Positions 35,262 to 43,451 are shown, counted from the first letter of the stretch. The stretch is 64,000 nt of DNA from Fibrella aquatilis (GCF_017353255.1 NZ_JAFMYU010000005.1:186001-250000); one strand, 5' to 3'. Notes: generated from the sequence alone by a model not told the origin. Numbers and translations: made by a program.

Positions 35262-35314
35262 TGTCATTCAGCCCCCAGTATGGGTTTGGAAACGTTTCTT
35301 AACCTTTTTTACCC

Positions 35315-35322
35315 CAACTTTG
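35315..35322 (+). promoter_or_regulatory. Candidate minus-7 box CAACTTTG for the PorT-like gene
   Basis: The site lies 72 bp before the ATG at 35395. CAACTTTG is close to TAnnTTTG, and an upstream TTTC lies about 17 bp before. The surrounding TTAACC and pyrimidine-rich tract are common before Cytophagales genes. Tentative. Confidence 0.35.
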
Positions 35323-35394
35323 TAAGTGACTCTGCCAACGTTTGGCGTTAGAAGAGAATCTTCGGAAGAGAGTCTTCTGTTTCAACTTCCCTTC

Positions 35395-36135
35395 ATGCGT
35401 ATCCATCAAGTATTTGTTTGTTTGCTGAGTGCTTGTCTGCCCCTGGCGGCGTTGGCTCAGACCCCTGCTGATTCAGTAGCTACTACCCCCGCCGTGTCGG
35501 CTACCGCCGCTGCCGCACCCTTGTCGCAGACTATGGCGGCTGAGGCTCCCGAACCCACTACCAAGCTCAGAAAAGGGCAATTGGCCCCCGGCGGCTACGG
35601 CCCCAGTGCCCGCGTATTCGACGGGCATTTCGGGTTTAAAATAGGTCCCTCGCTTACTGAATCGCCCATCGACGGGGTGTCGCCTACGTTTGTGAAGCGC
35701 AAGCTGGACTTTCACCTGGGGGTCATGTATCGCTACCGGTTTTACAAATTCGTGCTTCAGCCCGAACTGCTCTTTCAGATTAAAGGAGGTACGTATCAGC
35801 AATTGGCCATCGGCTCAAGCAACCGGATCACGACCGAAAACAACTTCAACTACATTAGCGTGCCTCTCATGCTGGGCTACATGCCCACCGAGGGATTGAC
35901 GTTGCAGGCCGGACCGGAATTTAGCTTTGCCCTAAAGACCCCCAACGGCCCCCAAACCAACCGCGACACGGGTATTGCGTTTGGCGTTCACTACGATTTT
36001 CTGGATATGCTCGACAAGTTCAGCCTGAACGTCCGCTACGTTTACGGCCTGACCAAGATCCCCGAAACCGTCAACAGCACCCTCCAGAACCGCGCCTTCC
36101 AACTCTCGCTGGTGTATAACTTTTATAAAAAGTGA
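35395..36135 (+). CDS. PorT-like outer-membrane beta-barrel protein
   Basis: The 246-residue protein has a signal peptide (VFVCLLSACLPLAALAQ), an Ala/Thr/Pro-rich linker, and an eight-stranded-type barrel: FGFKIGPSLTESP, LDFHLGVMYRYRFYKFVLQPELLFQIKG and YVYGLTKIPE blocks, ending in AFQLSLVYNFYKK. It is one of the porin-like PorT family proteins common in Bacteroidota. Its stop codon overlaps the GTG start of nuoA (GTGA), which is unexpected for a respiratory-complex operon. Start ATG 35395 is used because the longer frame lacks a signal peptide. Confidence 0.85.
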   Translation: MRIHQVFVCLLSACLPLAALAQTPADSVATTPAVSATAAAAPLSQTMAAEAPEPTTKLRKGQLAPGGYGPSARVFDGHFGFKIGPSLTESPIDGVSPTFVKRKLDFHLGVMYRYRFYKFVLQPELLFQIKGGTYQQLAIGSSNRITTENNFNYISVPLMLGYMPTEGLTLQAGPEFSFALKTPNGPQTNRDTGIAFGVHYDFLDMLDKFSLNVRYVYGLTKIPETVNSTLQNRAFQLSLVYNFYKK

Positions 36136-36611
36136 TTTCCGACTTCGGCATCCTGCTACTCTTTATTCTGACCGCGTTTGCGTTCATTGGGGGTATTTTG
36201 CTGTTCGGAAAACTATTGCGGCCCGACCGGCCTAATGAAGAGAAGCTAACCACCTACGAGTCGGGCGAAGAACCGGTGGGCAACGCGGGTGTGCAGTTCA
36301 ATCCCCGTTTCTACGTCATAGCGCTGGTTTTTGTCTTGTTCGACGTCGAACTGGTCTTGCTGTTTCCGTGGGCAACGGTCTTTGGTCAGCCCACGCTCAT
36401 TGCCGAAACCGATGGCCGCTGGGGTTGGTTTGCCCTCACCGAAGCCGTCGTTTTTGTGCTCATATTGGCGCTCGGACTGGCCTACGCCTGGGCTAAAGGC
36501 TATCTTGACTGGGAAAAGCCACAACCCCAACTTCCAACGGTAGAGACGAAGGTGCCTACTGCCCTCTATGAGCAGGTTAATGAACGCTATAAACGCCCGA
36601 CCACACCTTAA
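36132..36611 (+). CDS. nuoA: NADH-quinone oxidoreductase subunit A
   Basis: The 159-residue membrane subunit of complex I has three helices and the conserved NuoA block: KLTTYESGEEPVGNA, NPRFYVIALVFVLFDVELVLLFPWA, with the acidic residue in helix 2. The C-terminal tail (about 45 residues) is longer than usual. Start GTG 36132 overlaps the previous stop codon. In most genomes nuoB follows directly. Here two paralogous secreted-protein genes intervene, and nuoC does not follow nuoB. Confidence 0.95.
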   Translation: MISDFGILLLFILTAFAFIGGILLFGKLLRPDRPNEEKLTTYESGEEPVGNAGVQFNPRFYVIALVFVLFDVELVLLFPWATVFGQPTLIAETDGRWGWFALTEAVVFVLILALGLAYAWAKGYLDWEKPQPQLPTVETKVPTALYEQVNERYKRPTTP

Positions 36612-37161
36612 CGTACCACTGCTTGCACTCTTGCTCAGCCTGGGCCATGCCGCTCTTTTCGCCCAGCCTGTCTACCAGGAATCATACAAGATTAAGGTTA
36701 TACTGAACAGCGGCGAACGGCTGTATGGGCTTATTGACTACCTGACCGATTCAACCCTGACGGTAGCTAACGATACTGAACGGGCATCGTTCAGCAGCCG
36801 TGGTGCTCCCTGGAACACGGTTGCCTTTACCGATATTAAACGCGTGATTGTAAAGCGGACCAGCAAAAAACGGAGCCGAATCAGTGGAGCAATAGTAGGA
36901 GGACTGCTTGCGGGTTTTGCCGAAGTAGCTACTAGTCAGAAAAATCAATTTCGTTCGCCTTCGCTTGCAATCGTCAACACAATACTCGCCACCGGTGCTG
37001 GTGCCCTGATCGGCATGGTAGCCGGACACCTGGTTGGCAATACGTCGCGGTTCGTAATACGGCCTGCGGGGTCAGACCCAGAAACTATTAACCGTAGCAT
37101 CAGGCTCCGATTAGAGCCGTTTCTGTACGACGCTCAACAGCGATTAATGAAGAATCAATGA
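36568..37161 (+). CDS. Secreted/membrane protein of unknown function, paralogue of the next gene
   Basis: The 197-residue protein has a signal peptide (VPLLALLLSLGHAALFAQ). The body begins with a small beta domain (IKVILNSGERLYGLIDYLTDSTLTVAND, RVIVKRTSKK) and then a Gly/Ala-rich helical hairpin (ISGAIVGGLLAGFAE, ILATGAGALIGMVAGHLVG). The gene downstream has the same plan. The start overlaps the end of nuoA by 44 bp; ATG 36580 is an alternative. I do not recognise the function. Confidence 0.7.
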   Translation: MSRLMNAINARPHLNVPLLALLLSLGHAALFAQPVYQESYKIKVILNSGERLYGLIDYLTDSTLTVANDTERASFSSRGAPWNTVAFTDIKRVIVKRTSKKRSRISGAIVGGLLAGFAEVATSQKNQFRSPSLAIVNTILATGAGALIGMVAGHLVGNTSRFVIRPAGSDPETINRSIRLRLEPFLYDAQQRLMKNQ

Positions 37162-37192
37162 TCTGATAGTTAGCTATATACCCTCGACGTTC

Positions 37193-37750
37193 ATGAAACT
37201 GAATTTACTTTTCCTATTCTTATTCGTGGCCGTTGTGCAGGCTTCGGCACAGGCTGTCGAATTACAACCGGGGGCTAATCTGCGGGATATTAAGCTGTAT
37301 CAGACCACTGTGAGAACGATGACAGGCGAAAAGATCGATGGTATTCTTTACGCGATGACCGACTCTACACTCGTTTTATTCGCCAACAATCAGGCCACGA
37401 TTAGACAGTTCAGAGCCGGGCAGCTACCTGAATTATCGGTGCTGAACATGAACGACGTGAAGCGTATTTCGATTCGACGAAAGGGCCACTTCTTACGGCA
37501 AACTGCAATTGGTGTAGGCTTTGGAGCGGCTTTTTTGGGAATAGGCACATTGCTGATTGATTCGAAAGCCGGTATTGGTCCCGTTGCTTTCGGCGTTTTT
37601 ATTGGTTACTTATTTGCTCCTGCTATGGTACTGGGTGGGATGGGTCAAGGCCTCATCCCTCAACATACGGAACGAATTCTTGGTCGTTCGACCCGGTTTC
37701 ATAATGCCTATAATCACCTCAATTACTATACGATAGTGCGTCAGTTCTAA
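37193..37750 (+). CDS. Secreted/membrane protein of unknown function, paralogue of the previous gene
   Basis: The 185-residue protein has a signal peptide ([16 protein letters not shown]), the same beta domain ([39 protein letters not shown]) and a Gly-rich helical hairpin ([37 protein letters not shown]). Identity to its neighbour is low but the domain order matches, so the pair arose by old duplication. Both stand between nuoA and nuoB and have lower GC than the nuo genes. Confidence 0.72.
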   Translation: MKLNLLFLFLFVAVVQASAQAVELQPGANLRDIKLYQTTVRTMTGEKIDGILYAMTDSTLVLFANNQATIRQFRAGQLPELSVLNMNDVKRISIRRKGHFLRQTAIGVGFGAAFLGIGTLLIDSKAGIGPVAFGVFIGYLFAPAMVLGGMGQGLIPQHTERILGRSTRFHNAYNHLNYYTIVRQF

Positions 37751-37794
37751 TCATCAGTTCCGAACCGGCGGAAGCCAATGACTGTTCCGTTTGC

Positions 37795-38286
37795 ATGATC
37801 ACTTCGCCTGCTCCCGACACTACCAAATCTGCCGAACATGGCGTGATGTTTCTCACCGCCGAAGAACTGCTGAACTGGTCGCGGGCGTCGTCGTTGTGGC
37901 CGCTCACGTTTGGGCTGGCCTGTTGCGCCATCGAGATGATGCAGGCCATGGGGGCCAATTATGACCTCGAACGGTTTGGTATTTTTCCACGCCCCTCGCC
38001 CCGGCAGGCCGACATCATGATCGTTTCGGGTACCGTCACCTACAAAATGGCCGACCGTATCCGCCGCCTCTACGAGCAAATGGCCGAACCCCGCTACGTA
38101 ATCTCGATGGGGTCGTGCGCCAACTGCGGTGGCCCCTACTGGCAACACGGCTATCACGTGGTGAAAGGCGTTGACCGCATTATCCCCGTCGATGTCTACG
38201 TGCCCGGTTGCCCCCCCCGCCCCGAAGCCCTCATCGACGGGTTTTTGAAGTTGCAGGAGAAGATTAGAAATGAACGTCTCGCGTAG
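37795..38286 (+). CDS. nuoB: NADH-quinone oxidoreductase subunit B
   Basis: The 163-residue complex I subunit carries cluster N2, the last Fe-S centre before quinone. The four ligand cysteines are visible: the CC pair in [10 protein letters not shown], Cys in [14 protein letters not shown], and Cys in [12 protein letters not shown]. The length is normal. The stop codon lies in a short palindrome (38279-38312). The following gene is a 2-hydroxyacid dehydrogenase, not nuoC, so the rest of complex I is encoded elsewhere. Confidence 0.96.
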   Translation: MITSPAPDTTKSAEHGVMFLTAEELLNWSRASSLWPLTFGLACCAIEMMQAMGANYDLERFGIFPRPSPRQADIMIVSGTVTYKMADRIRRLYEQMAEPRYVISMGSCANCGGPYWQHGYHVVKGVDRIIPVDVYVPGCPPRPEALIDGFLKLQEKIRNERLA

Positions 38287-38312
38287 AGACGCAAGGATGC
38301 GTCTCTACGCGA
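38279..38312. repeat. Perfect 15-bp palindrome, GTAGAGACGC type, at the nuoB stop codon
   Basis: TCGCGTAGAGACGCA (38279-38293) pairs exactly with 38298-38312 around AGGA. The nuoB stop codon TAG (38284-38286) is inside the left arm. The core GTAGAGACGC/GCGTCTCTAC resembles, from memory, an abundant intergenic palindrome of filamentous cyanobacteria. It has no 7-bp period. Confidence 0.93.
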
Positions 38313-38323
38313 CCCTATACCCT

Positions 38324-39265
38324 ATGACTATTGTTTTCCTTGACGCCCGCACGGTGGGCCACGAGCCTGACCTGACGCAGTTTGAACGGCTTGCCGCGAC
38401 CACTGGGGGGACATTCATTACTTATCCCGAAACTACGCTCGGTCAGACCGTTGAGCGTTTGCAGGGTGCCGACGTGGTGATTACCAACAAAGCCCGCATC
38501 ACCCGCGAGGTGCTGGAAGCCTGCCCCAACCTGAAGCTCATTTGCGTGGCTGCTACCGGTACCAACAACGTGGATATGGCCGCGGCGGAAGAACGGGGCA
38601 TTCCGGTGAAGAACGTGAGTGGCTATTCCACCCACAGCGTGGCGCAGGTAACGTTTACGCTGCTGCTGAGCCTGCTCAACTCACCCTACTACTATGACCA
38701 GTACGTAAAGTCGGGCGAGTACAGCCGCGAAACGATCTATACCCACCTGGGGCGGCCGTTCTGGGAACTGGCCGGCAAGCGGTTCGGCATTATCGGGTTG
38801 GGGGCCATTGGGCGGCAGGTGGCGCAGATTGCTACCGCTTTCGGGGCGGAGGTAGCCTATTTTTCGGCCTCCGGCCAAACCTACGACGTGCCCTATCGGG
38901 CATTATCGCTGGACGAACTGCTCCGCACGTCGGATGTGGTTTCGATCCACGCGCCGCTGACCGATAAGACAAACAACCTGCTAGCATACAGCCAGTTATC
39001 GATGATGAAATCATCGGCGTTTCTGTTATTGCTGAGCCGGGGCGGCATGGTCAATGAAGCTGATCTGGCCCGCGCCCTCGATGAAGGCAAACTGGCTGGA
39101 GCGGGTATCGACGTGTTTGTGCAGGAACCCATGCCCGCTAACCACCCCTACCTGACCATGACCCATCCAGAGCGCATCGTGCTGGCCCCACACATTGCCT
39201 GGAGCAGCATTGAAGCCCGCAAAACGCTCATGAACCGCGTAGCGGAAAACATTAGTGGCCATTAG
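38324..39265 (+). CDS. D-2-hydroxyacid dehydrogenase (NAD-dependent)
   Basis: The 313-residue protein has the D-isomer-specific 2-hydroxyacid dehydrogenase plan: VAATGTNNVDMAAAEERGIPV, the NAD fold GKRFGIIGLGAIGRQVAQIA near 150, the catalytic Arg region LLLSRGGMVNEADLARAL near 235, Glu in VFVQEPMP, and His in LAPHIAWSS near 290. It is related to glycerate/hydroxypyruvate reductases. The substrate is not certain. ATG 38324 is used, because the earlier start lies inside a palindrome. It ends one base before the convergent YceI stop, with no terminator between. Confidence 0.92.
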   Translation: MTIVFLDARTVGHEPDLTQFERLAATTGGTFITYPETTLGQTVERLQGADVVITNKARITREVLEACPNLKLICVAATGTNNVDMAAAEERGIPVKNVSGYSTHSVAQVTFTLLLSLLNSPYYYDQYVKSGEYSRETIYTHLGRPFWELAGKRFGIIGLGAIGRQVAQIATAFGAEVAYFSASGQTYDVPYRALSLDELLRTSDVVSIHAPLTDKTNNLLAYSQLSMMKSSAFLLLLSRGGMVNEADLARALDEGKLAGAGIDVFVQEPMPANHPYLTMTHPERIVLAPHIAWSSIEARKTLMNRVAENISGH

Positions 39266-39811
39266 TCATTTAAACGCCAGTGAAAAAGCCAGCCTGAACT
39301 GATCTTCTGTAGCCAGGCCCAATAGCGACGGGCGTTCAACGCCGTAGTCAGTCATTTTCAAGTCGAATTTACCTTCCATCACCATCTGCCCGCCCACGTC
39401 GCGGCGCGTAACGGTCACGGTCACAGGCTTTGTCACGTTGTGAAACGTGAGCTTGCCATTGGCCGTTAGGGTGCCGTCTGGATTTGATTTTACGTCCTGG
39501 CTGCTGAAGGTCACGTTTGGGTATTTCAACCCGTCGAGTACCTCGATCATGTGCGAGTCGCGGTTCTGATTCTGGCTGTCGAATGTGGCCACACGGATGG
39601 CTACGGCCACGTTCTGAATCTGCTTGGTGGCCTCGTCGTAGAGCATGGCGGCATTTACGTCGCGGCTTATACCGTCCCATTTATGCATCGGATGCACCAT
39701 CGAATACGTCACCGTCGATTTGGTCTTGTCGGCCACTAGTTTGCGCGGGGCAAGCGTAGGTCTAAAGGCCAGTAAAGTGCTGACCAGCAAGAACATGCTG
39801 ACATTTTTCAT
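39266..39811 (-). CDS. YceI-family periplasmic lipid-binding protein
   Basis: The 181-residue protein has a signal peptide (VSMFLLVSTLLAFRP) and the YceI beta-barrel: ADKTKSTVTYSMVHPMHKWDG, VAIRVATFDSQNQNRDSHMIEVLDGLKYPNVTF and LTFHNVTKPVTV, all characteristic of this polyisoprenoid-binding fold. It may bind isoprenoid or fatty lipid in the periplasm. ATG 39811 is chosen for the signal peptide. It follows a membrane protein and a Rieske protein on the same strand. Confidence 0.9.
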   Translation of the reverse strand: MKNVSMFLLVSTLLAFRPTLAPRKLVADKTKSTVTYSMVHPMHKWDGISRDVNAAMLYDEATKQIQNVAVAIRVATFDSQNQNRDSHMIEVLDGLKYPNVTFSSQDVKSNPDGTLTANGKLTFHNVTKPVTVTVTRRDVGGQMVMEGKFDLKMTDYGVERPSLLGLATEDQFRLAFSLAFK

Positions 39812-39824
39812 AGTAGTAGCAGTA

Positions 39825-39855
39825 AACCTATGAGGTTTTGAAAACCTCATAGGTT
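39825..39855. repeat. Perfect 15-bp palindrome, ACCTATGAGGTTTT type
   Basis: AACCTATGAGGTTTT (39825-39839) pairs exactly with 39841-39855 around a single G. It ends 2 bp before the stop codon of the upstream minus-strand gene. Palindromes of this style (ACCTnnnAGGTTTTgAAAACCT) are, as far as I recall, widespread in Bacteroidota intergenic regions. It may act as a terminator, since the arm ends in a T run. Confidence 0.93.
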
Positions 39856-39857
39856 CG

Positions 39858-40562
39858 TTAAAATTTCAGGACAATAATAGCCGTAGCAAACGCGCCAAAC
39901 GTAGTGTAGGCGGCGGCGCGGTGATAGGGTTTCAGGGTGTAATCTTCCTGAATTTTGCTCGCCAGAATGTTGGTGGCAATCATGCCGGCCATGTGCACAA
40001 TGGCCAGGTACTTATGGAGCTTGATGGTGCTCAGCCCCCGGCGTTGGCCCACGGCGGGCGGTGGTGCCGTCAGCGATAGCAGGGCCGTACTGGCATAACT
40101 GATGTTGATGGCCGTGGCCATCCCCTCGTGCAGATTGCGCAGGCTCGTGTACCGTTCGCCGGTAGCGTTGTAGAGTTGCGAACCCACAATGCCCTGCGCC
40201 ACAAAGCCCGCCAGCGTCACAAGCCCCATCACGGTGTGCAGTTTCAGCATAGACCGCCGAATGCGCAGTTCTTTTTCGCGGCGTTCCAGCGTCAGTTCGG
40301 TGCCGCCAAACACCCGAACCAACCCCTTTTTACCCCAAACGGCCCGCTGCGTAAACAGCATGTGGTCGGGCAGGAGCGGGGCCGCACTGAGCGAATCGGT
40401 CAGGCCCGACAGCAGCGCATCGGCCGATTCGGCGGGCTGAGACAGGGTTGTATCAGCCACGGCCGGTGCCTTGCGAGTGGTGTCCTGCGCCAGCGAAGGT
40501 AACCCCAGGCTAGCACAGAGAAAGGCTACGAGCGTGGCGCGGAGCAGCATACTGATCAGCAT
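39858..40562 (-). CDS. Membrane protein with haem-b-like histidine pattern, unknown function
   Basis: The 234-residue protein has a signal peptide (LLRATLVAFLCASLGLPSLAQ), a polar periplasmic segment of about 90 residues, and four helices. Each helical region starts or contains a His: LKLHTVMGLVTLAGF, LHEGMATAINI, TIKLHKYLAIVHMAGMIATNI and PYHRAAAYTTFGAF. That pattern recalls cytochrome b561-type haem proteins. The next upstream gene encodes a Rieske protein one base away, so they may form a small electron-transfer pair. The assignment is inference. Confidence 0.65.
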   Translation of the reverse strand: MLISMLLRATLVAFLCASLGLPSLAQDTTRKAPAVADTTLSQPAESADALLSGLTDSLSAAPLLPDHMLFTQRAVWGKKGLVRVFGGTELTLERREKELRIRRSMLKLHTVMGLVTLAGFVAQGIVGSQLYNATGERYTSLRNLHEGMATAINISYASTALLSLTAPPPAVGQRRGLSTIKLHKYLAIVHMAGMIATNILASKIQEDYTLKPYHRAAAYTTFGAFATAIIVLKF

Positions 40563-40563
40563 A

Positions 40564-41085
40564 TTAAGCCTTTACCTGAAGTTTGTTGCCATCTGTAGAC
40601 AGTGTGGTGGTGTACTTTTTCAGCGCCGTGGTAGCCGGGCCTTTGTTTACCGAACCGTCTGTCTTGAATTCAGAATTGTGGTTAGAACACTTGATGTCAT
40701 CTGTGGCAAGGCGATACGAAAGTCCTTCCAACTGTGCGTGGGTACACAATTTTTGTAGGGCCACGTAGCTACCACCTTTTACTTTAATCACCAGCACGTC
40801 GCCGATTGTAGAGAAATTACCTTCTGTTTTCAGCGTACTCAGGTTGGCGTTAGTCAGATCGAGCGTGAAATCAATGGCACTGCCGGTGGTGGTACCCGTA
40901 ATACCCGTACTGCCGCCCCCACCAACGGGCGGTGTTGGCGTAACCGGTGCCGGGTCTGACGATTTGCACGACGTCATGGTGGTGCCCATGCAATAAAAGG
41001 CCATCAGGGCGGCGCTGCTCAGGCCGAGGCTGCGCATAAAATCACCGCGAGAAAGGGTTGTTTGGTCTTCTGATTGAGTTTTCAT
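40564..41085 (-). CDS. Rieske [2Fe-2S] lipoprotein-like protein
   Basis: The 173-residue protein has an N-terminal anchor (MRSLGLSSAALMAFYCMGTT) with a possible lipidated Cys in TMTSCKSS, a Pro/Gly/Thr-rich linker, and a C-terminal Rieske domain. The cluster ligands are CTH in LQKLCTHAQLEG and CSNH in DIKCSNHNSEF, 16 residues apart, as in Rieske ferredoxins. ATG 41085 is used. It is one base upstream of a gene for a membrane protein with haem-like histidines, and the pair is likely one operon acting in periplasmic electron transfer. Confidence 0.88.
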   Translation of the reverse strand: MKTQSEDQTTLSRGDFMRSLGLSSAALMAFYCMGTTMTSCKSSDPAPVTPTPPVGGGGSTGITGTTTGSAIDFTLDLTNANLSTLKTEGNFSTIGDVLVIKVKGGSYVALQKLCTHAQLEGLSYRLATDDIKCSNHNSEFKTDGSVNKGPATTALKKYTTTLSTDGNKLQVKA

Positions 41086-41162
41086 GTGTTTTTTGGTTTG
41101 GGGTAAAGCATAGCTGCACGTAGTCAACGCGCCTAGCCACTGTGAATTGATAGTATATTGAG

Positions 41163-42809
41163 TTAAAGGCTGTACTTCAGTCCAATAAAGGCACCGGTGC
41201 TCAGGAGCCGCACTTTAAAAAATCCTACCTGCTGTAAGGGTATTTTCATGAATGGCTCAACCTGCCACGACAAGTGCCGTCCCAACGGACGTTCATAGCC
41301 TACCGACACGTTCAGGTTGCTGAACCCAAACCTGCCGCCCGGTTTTCCTGCCAGTTGATTATCCCACATCCAGCGATTTTTGGTAATGGCGGGGTCGGTG
41401 GGGTCGGCGTAGGTATATACGTATCGCTCATGGTCAATGAAATAGCTCGTCATGCCAGCGCTGGCGAACCACCGGGCGGGGGGCATGCCGTCGCCCATGG
41501 GCCGACGAAGCCAGTCGTAGCGCAGGTTGATAGGTATGTCATACATGGTGCAGGTGCTGTTGATACTTTCGGGGCGGGGTGTCCAGGTCCAGGGGAACAC
41601 GTAGTACTCCGACTCGGTCTGGTACTTTTTAGAACTGTACATCACGCCCGTCTGCACCACAAACCGGTCCGACAGTCGGTGCTGAATCATCAGACCCACA
41701 TTGTCGCCTGGTTTGGTGAAATCGCGCAGGCCAATGGCGCTGAAGTCGGGCGAATACACAACCATGACGCTCAGCCGCTGCCGGGGCACGGCTATCCGTT
41801 TGGCGGGCTGGTCAATAGCTTCCCACTCAGGTTCTTGCGGCCCGCTGGCAAGCGTTACTTTCACCGCCGTGAGCGAAAATGCCGGGCTAATTACCCCTAG
41901 CTGTAGCCGCTCAGGCGTCGTTGCGTCAGCGGGTTGTGCCATCGAAACGTTGTCTGGTGCAGTGGCCTGTAAATAATCCTGACTAGCGGCTGGTAGTTGG
42001 TCAGAAAAGCCCCCTGAGCGTTGAGCAACGTTGTTTGTCGATGAAGTAAACTCAGGGGTGCGATCTGACCGATGTTCATTATGTGTTGTTTTATCTGTCG
42101 AGCTACTCACGCCAGCCATCCAGGCCGTACCTGCCCGTTTTGTGGCCGTTGTTGGTGTGGTTCTTAATCTTTTTCTGGCCAATGAACCGGGTTTGTTCAG
42201 CGCACTAACCCGTTCGTCAGCATCGGTTGCCGTTTCGTCAACGCCTCGTTTCTCCAAGGCCCTACTTGTTTGGCGCGCTGTTGCCAGCCCAGCATCTGCC
42301 GTTTGGGTTTGTCGCACTGAATCTTCTGATAAATTCCTGTTGTTCAGCAATTTAGCGGTCGGTATAGCTGAGGTTTCAGCTTGCTTATCGGGCTGTTTTT
42401 GAGCCAGATCACGGGGCGAGACCGTTGTGGCGCTCTCATTGGAGGCCGCCCGCCGCCGCCACTTCCCGGTTGTTTCCCGCGAACGCACTGCCCAATCAGG
42501 CGTTGCAACAGGCTGTTTCACAACGCCGGGAGTGGGGCGGCTGTCGGTGGGGCGGTTTGCTATGGTAGCAGGGTCAGCGGCTACCGTGGTTACTTTCCAG
42601 GCCCACCAGAACGTAATTAGCAGCAGTCCGGTCAGGGCGGCCGCGCCACCCCAAACGCGCCACCGGTCATAGAACGCCTGCCGGTCCTGTTCGTCCAGTC
42701 GGTTGCTTAAATCGGCCCAGTGTGCCGGGTCGAAAGGGATCTCAAACTCTTCAGTCGATTTTCTGAAGAGCTCGTCCAGATGGTCATCGGGCCACTCTTG
42801 CATACTCAT
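41163..42809 (-). CDS. Anti-sigma-like membrane protein with C-terminal beta-barrel-like domain
   Basis: The 548-residue protein has a short cytosolic N-terminus (MQEWPDDHLDELFRKSTEEF), one membrane helix (GGAAALTGLLLITFWWAW), a long Ser/Thr/Ala-rich disordered region (about 75-330) and a C-terminal PorT-like barrel region (VQTGVMYSSKKYQTE, INLRYDWLRRP, VKVRLLSTGAFIGLKYSL). It overlaps the ECF sigma factor gene by 26 bp and follows it, so it probably controls that factor. An inner-membrane helix together with an outer-membrane-type barrel is topologically odd but recurs in Cytophagales. Confidence 0.72.
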   Translation of the reverse strand: MSMQEWPDDHLDELFRKSTEEFEIPFDPAHWADLSNRLDEQDRQAFYDRWRVWGGAAALTGLLLITFWWAWKVTTVAADPATIANRPTDSRPTPGVVKQPVATPDWAVRSRETTGKWRRRAASNESATTVSPRDLAQKQPDKQAETSAIPTAKLLNNRNLSEDSVRQTQTADAGLATARQTSRALEKRGVDETATDADERVSALNKPGSLARKRLRTTPTTATKRAGTAWMAGVSSSTDKTTHNEHRSDRTPEFTSSTNNVAQRSGGFSDQLPAASQDYLQATAPDNVSMAQPADATTPERLQLGVISPAFSLTAVKVTLASGPQEPEWEAIDQPAKRIAVPRQRLSVMVVYSPDFSAIGLRDFTKPGDNVGLMIQHRLSDRFVVQTGVMYSSKKYQTESEYYVFPWTWTPRPESINSTCTMYDIPINLRYDWLRRPMGDGMPPARWFASAGMTSYFIDHERYVYTYADPTDPAITKNRWMWDNQLAGKPGGRFGFSNLNVSVGYERPLGRHLSWQVEPFMKIPLQQVGFFKVRLLSTGAFIGLKYSL

Positions 42810-43359
42810 CGTTCGTTTTTTTTTGTAATAGAAGGCGCAGCTTTTCCCGCGCTCGTGCCAGGTTTGATTTTGAAGCGCCTACCGAAATGCCCAGTTGCCC
42901 GGCTATTTCGTCGTGGCTATATCCGTCAATGGCGTAGAGGTTAAACACCAGCCGGTAGGCGGGCGTCAACGTCTGCACCAGCGAGAGCAAATACTCGTGC
43001 GACAGGCCGCTGACCGCATCGGCGTCGGTGCTCGATACGTGTTCGGCGGCCAGTAGATCGTGCTGACTATGGTACTGCACTGTTTGCCTATAATGGTCGG
43101 TGGCGGTATTGATCAGGATTCGCCGGAGCCAGGGTTTAAACGGTTGCTCAGGGTTGTACTGATTAAGCCGGGTAAACACCTTCAGGAAACCATCATTCAG
43201 CACTTCCACGGCTTCTTCCCGTGTTTGGGTATACCGCAAACAGACGCTCATAGCATACCCGTAAAACTGCCGATACAGCAGTTCCTGGCTGCGCCGGTGT
43301 TGGCGCAGGCATCCCGCCAGCAGGTCGGGTAGGGGCGGTATGATTGGGCTACCGGCCAA
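42784..43359 (-). CDS. ECF-type RNA polymerase sigma factor
   Basis: The 191-residue protein has sigma region 2 (LLYRQFYGYAMSVCLRYTQTREEAVEVLNDGFLK) and region 4 with its helix-turn-helix (LTPAYRLVFNLYAIDGYSHDEIAGQLGIS then SKSNLARAREKLR). This is the Bacteroidota ECF type. It overlaps the following anti-sigma-like gene by 26 bp, suggesting coupled translation. A solitary heptad-repeat arm lies just upstream of its start. Confidence 0.93.
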   Translation of the reverse strand: MAGSPIIPPLPDLLAGCLRQHRRSQELLYRQFYGYAMSVCLRYTQTREEAVEVLNDGFLKVFTRLNQYNPEQPFKPWLRRILINTATDHYRQTVQYHSQHDLLAAEHVSSTDADAVSGLSHEYLLSLVQTLTPAYRLVFNLYAIDGYSHDEIAGQLGISVGASKSNLARAREKLRLLLQKKTNDEYARVAR

Positions 43360-43361
43360 AA

Positions 43362-43395
43362 TTCTGTTTTCAGTTTACTGTCTTCGAAGACTTCC
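43362..43395. repeat. Solitary heptad arm, related to the element at 52000
   Basis: Units TTCTGTT, TTCAGTT and TACTGTC run in exact 7-bp register from 43362 to 43382, followed by the perfect palindrome GTCTTCGAAGAC (43380-43391). TTTTCAGTTTAC also occurs, inverted, in the right half of the element at 52000. No second arm is present. The remaining spacer to 43451 is GC-rich with G runs and holds nothing else I can name. Confidence 0.65.
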
Positions 43396-43451
43396 TTCGT
43401 TTGGTAATACGGAAGCCTGGGGGGGCGGGTTGCGTGGGGGGAGCAAAAAAA

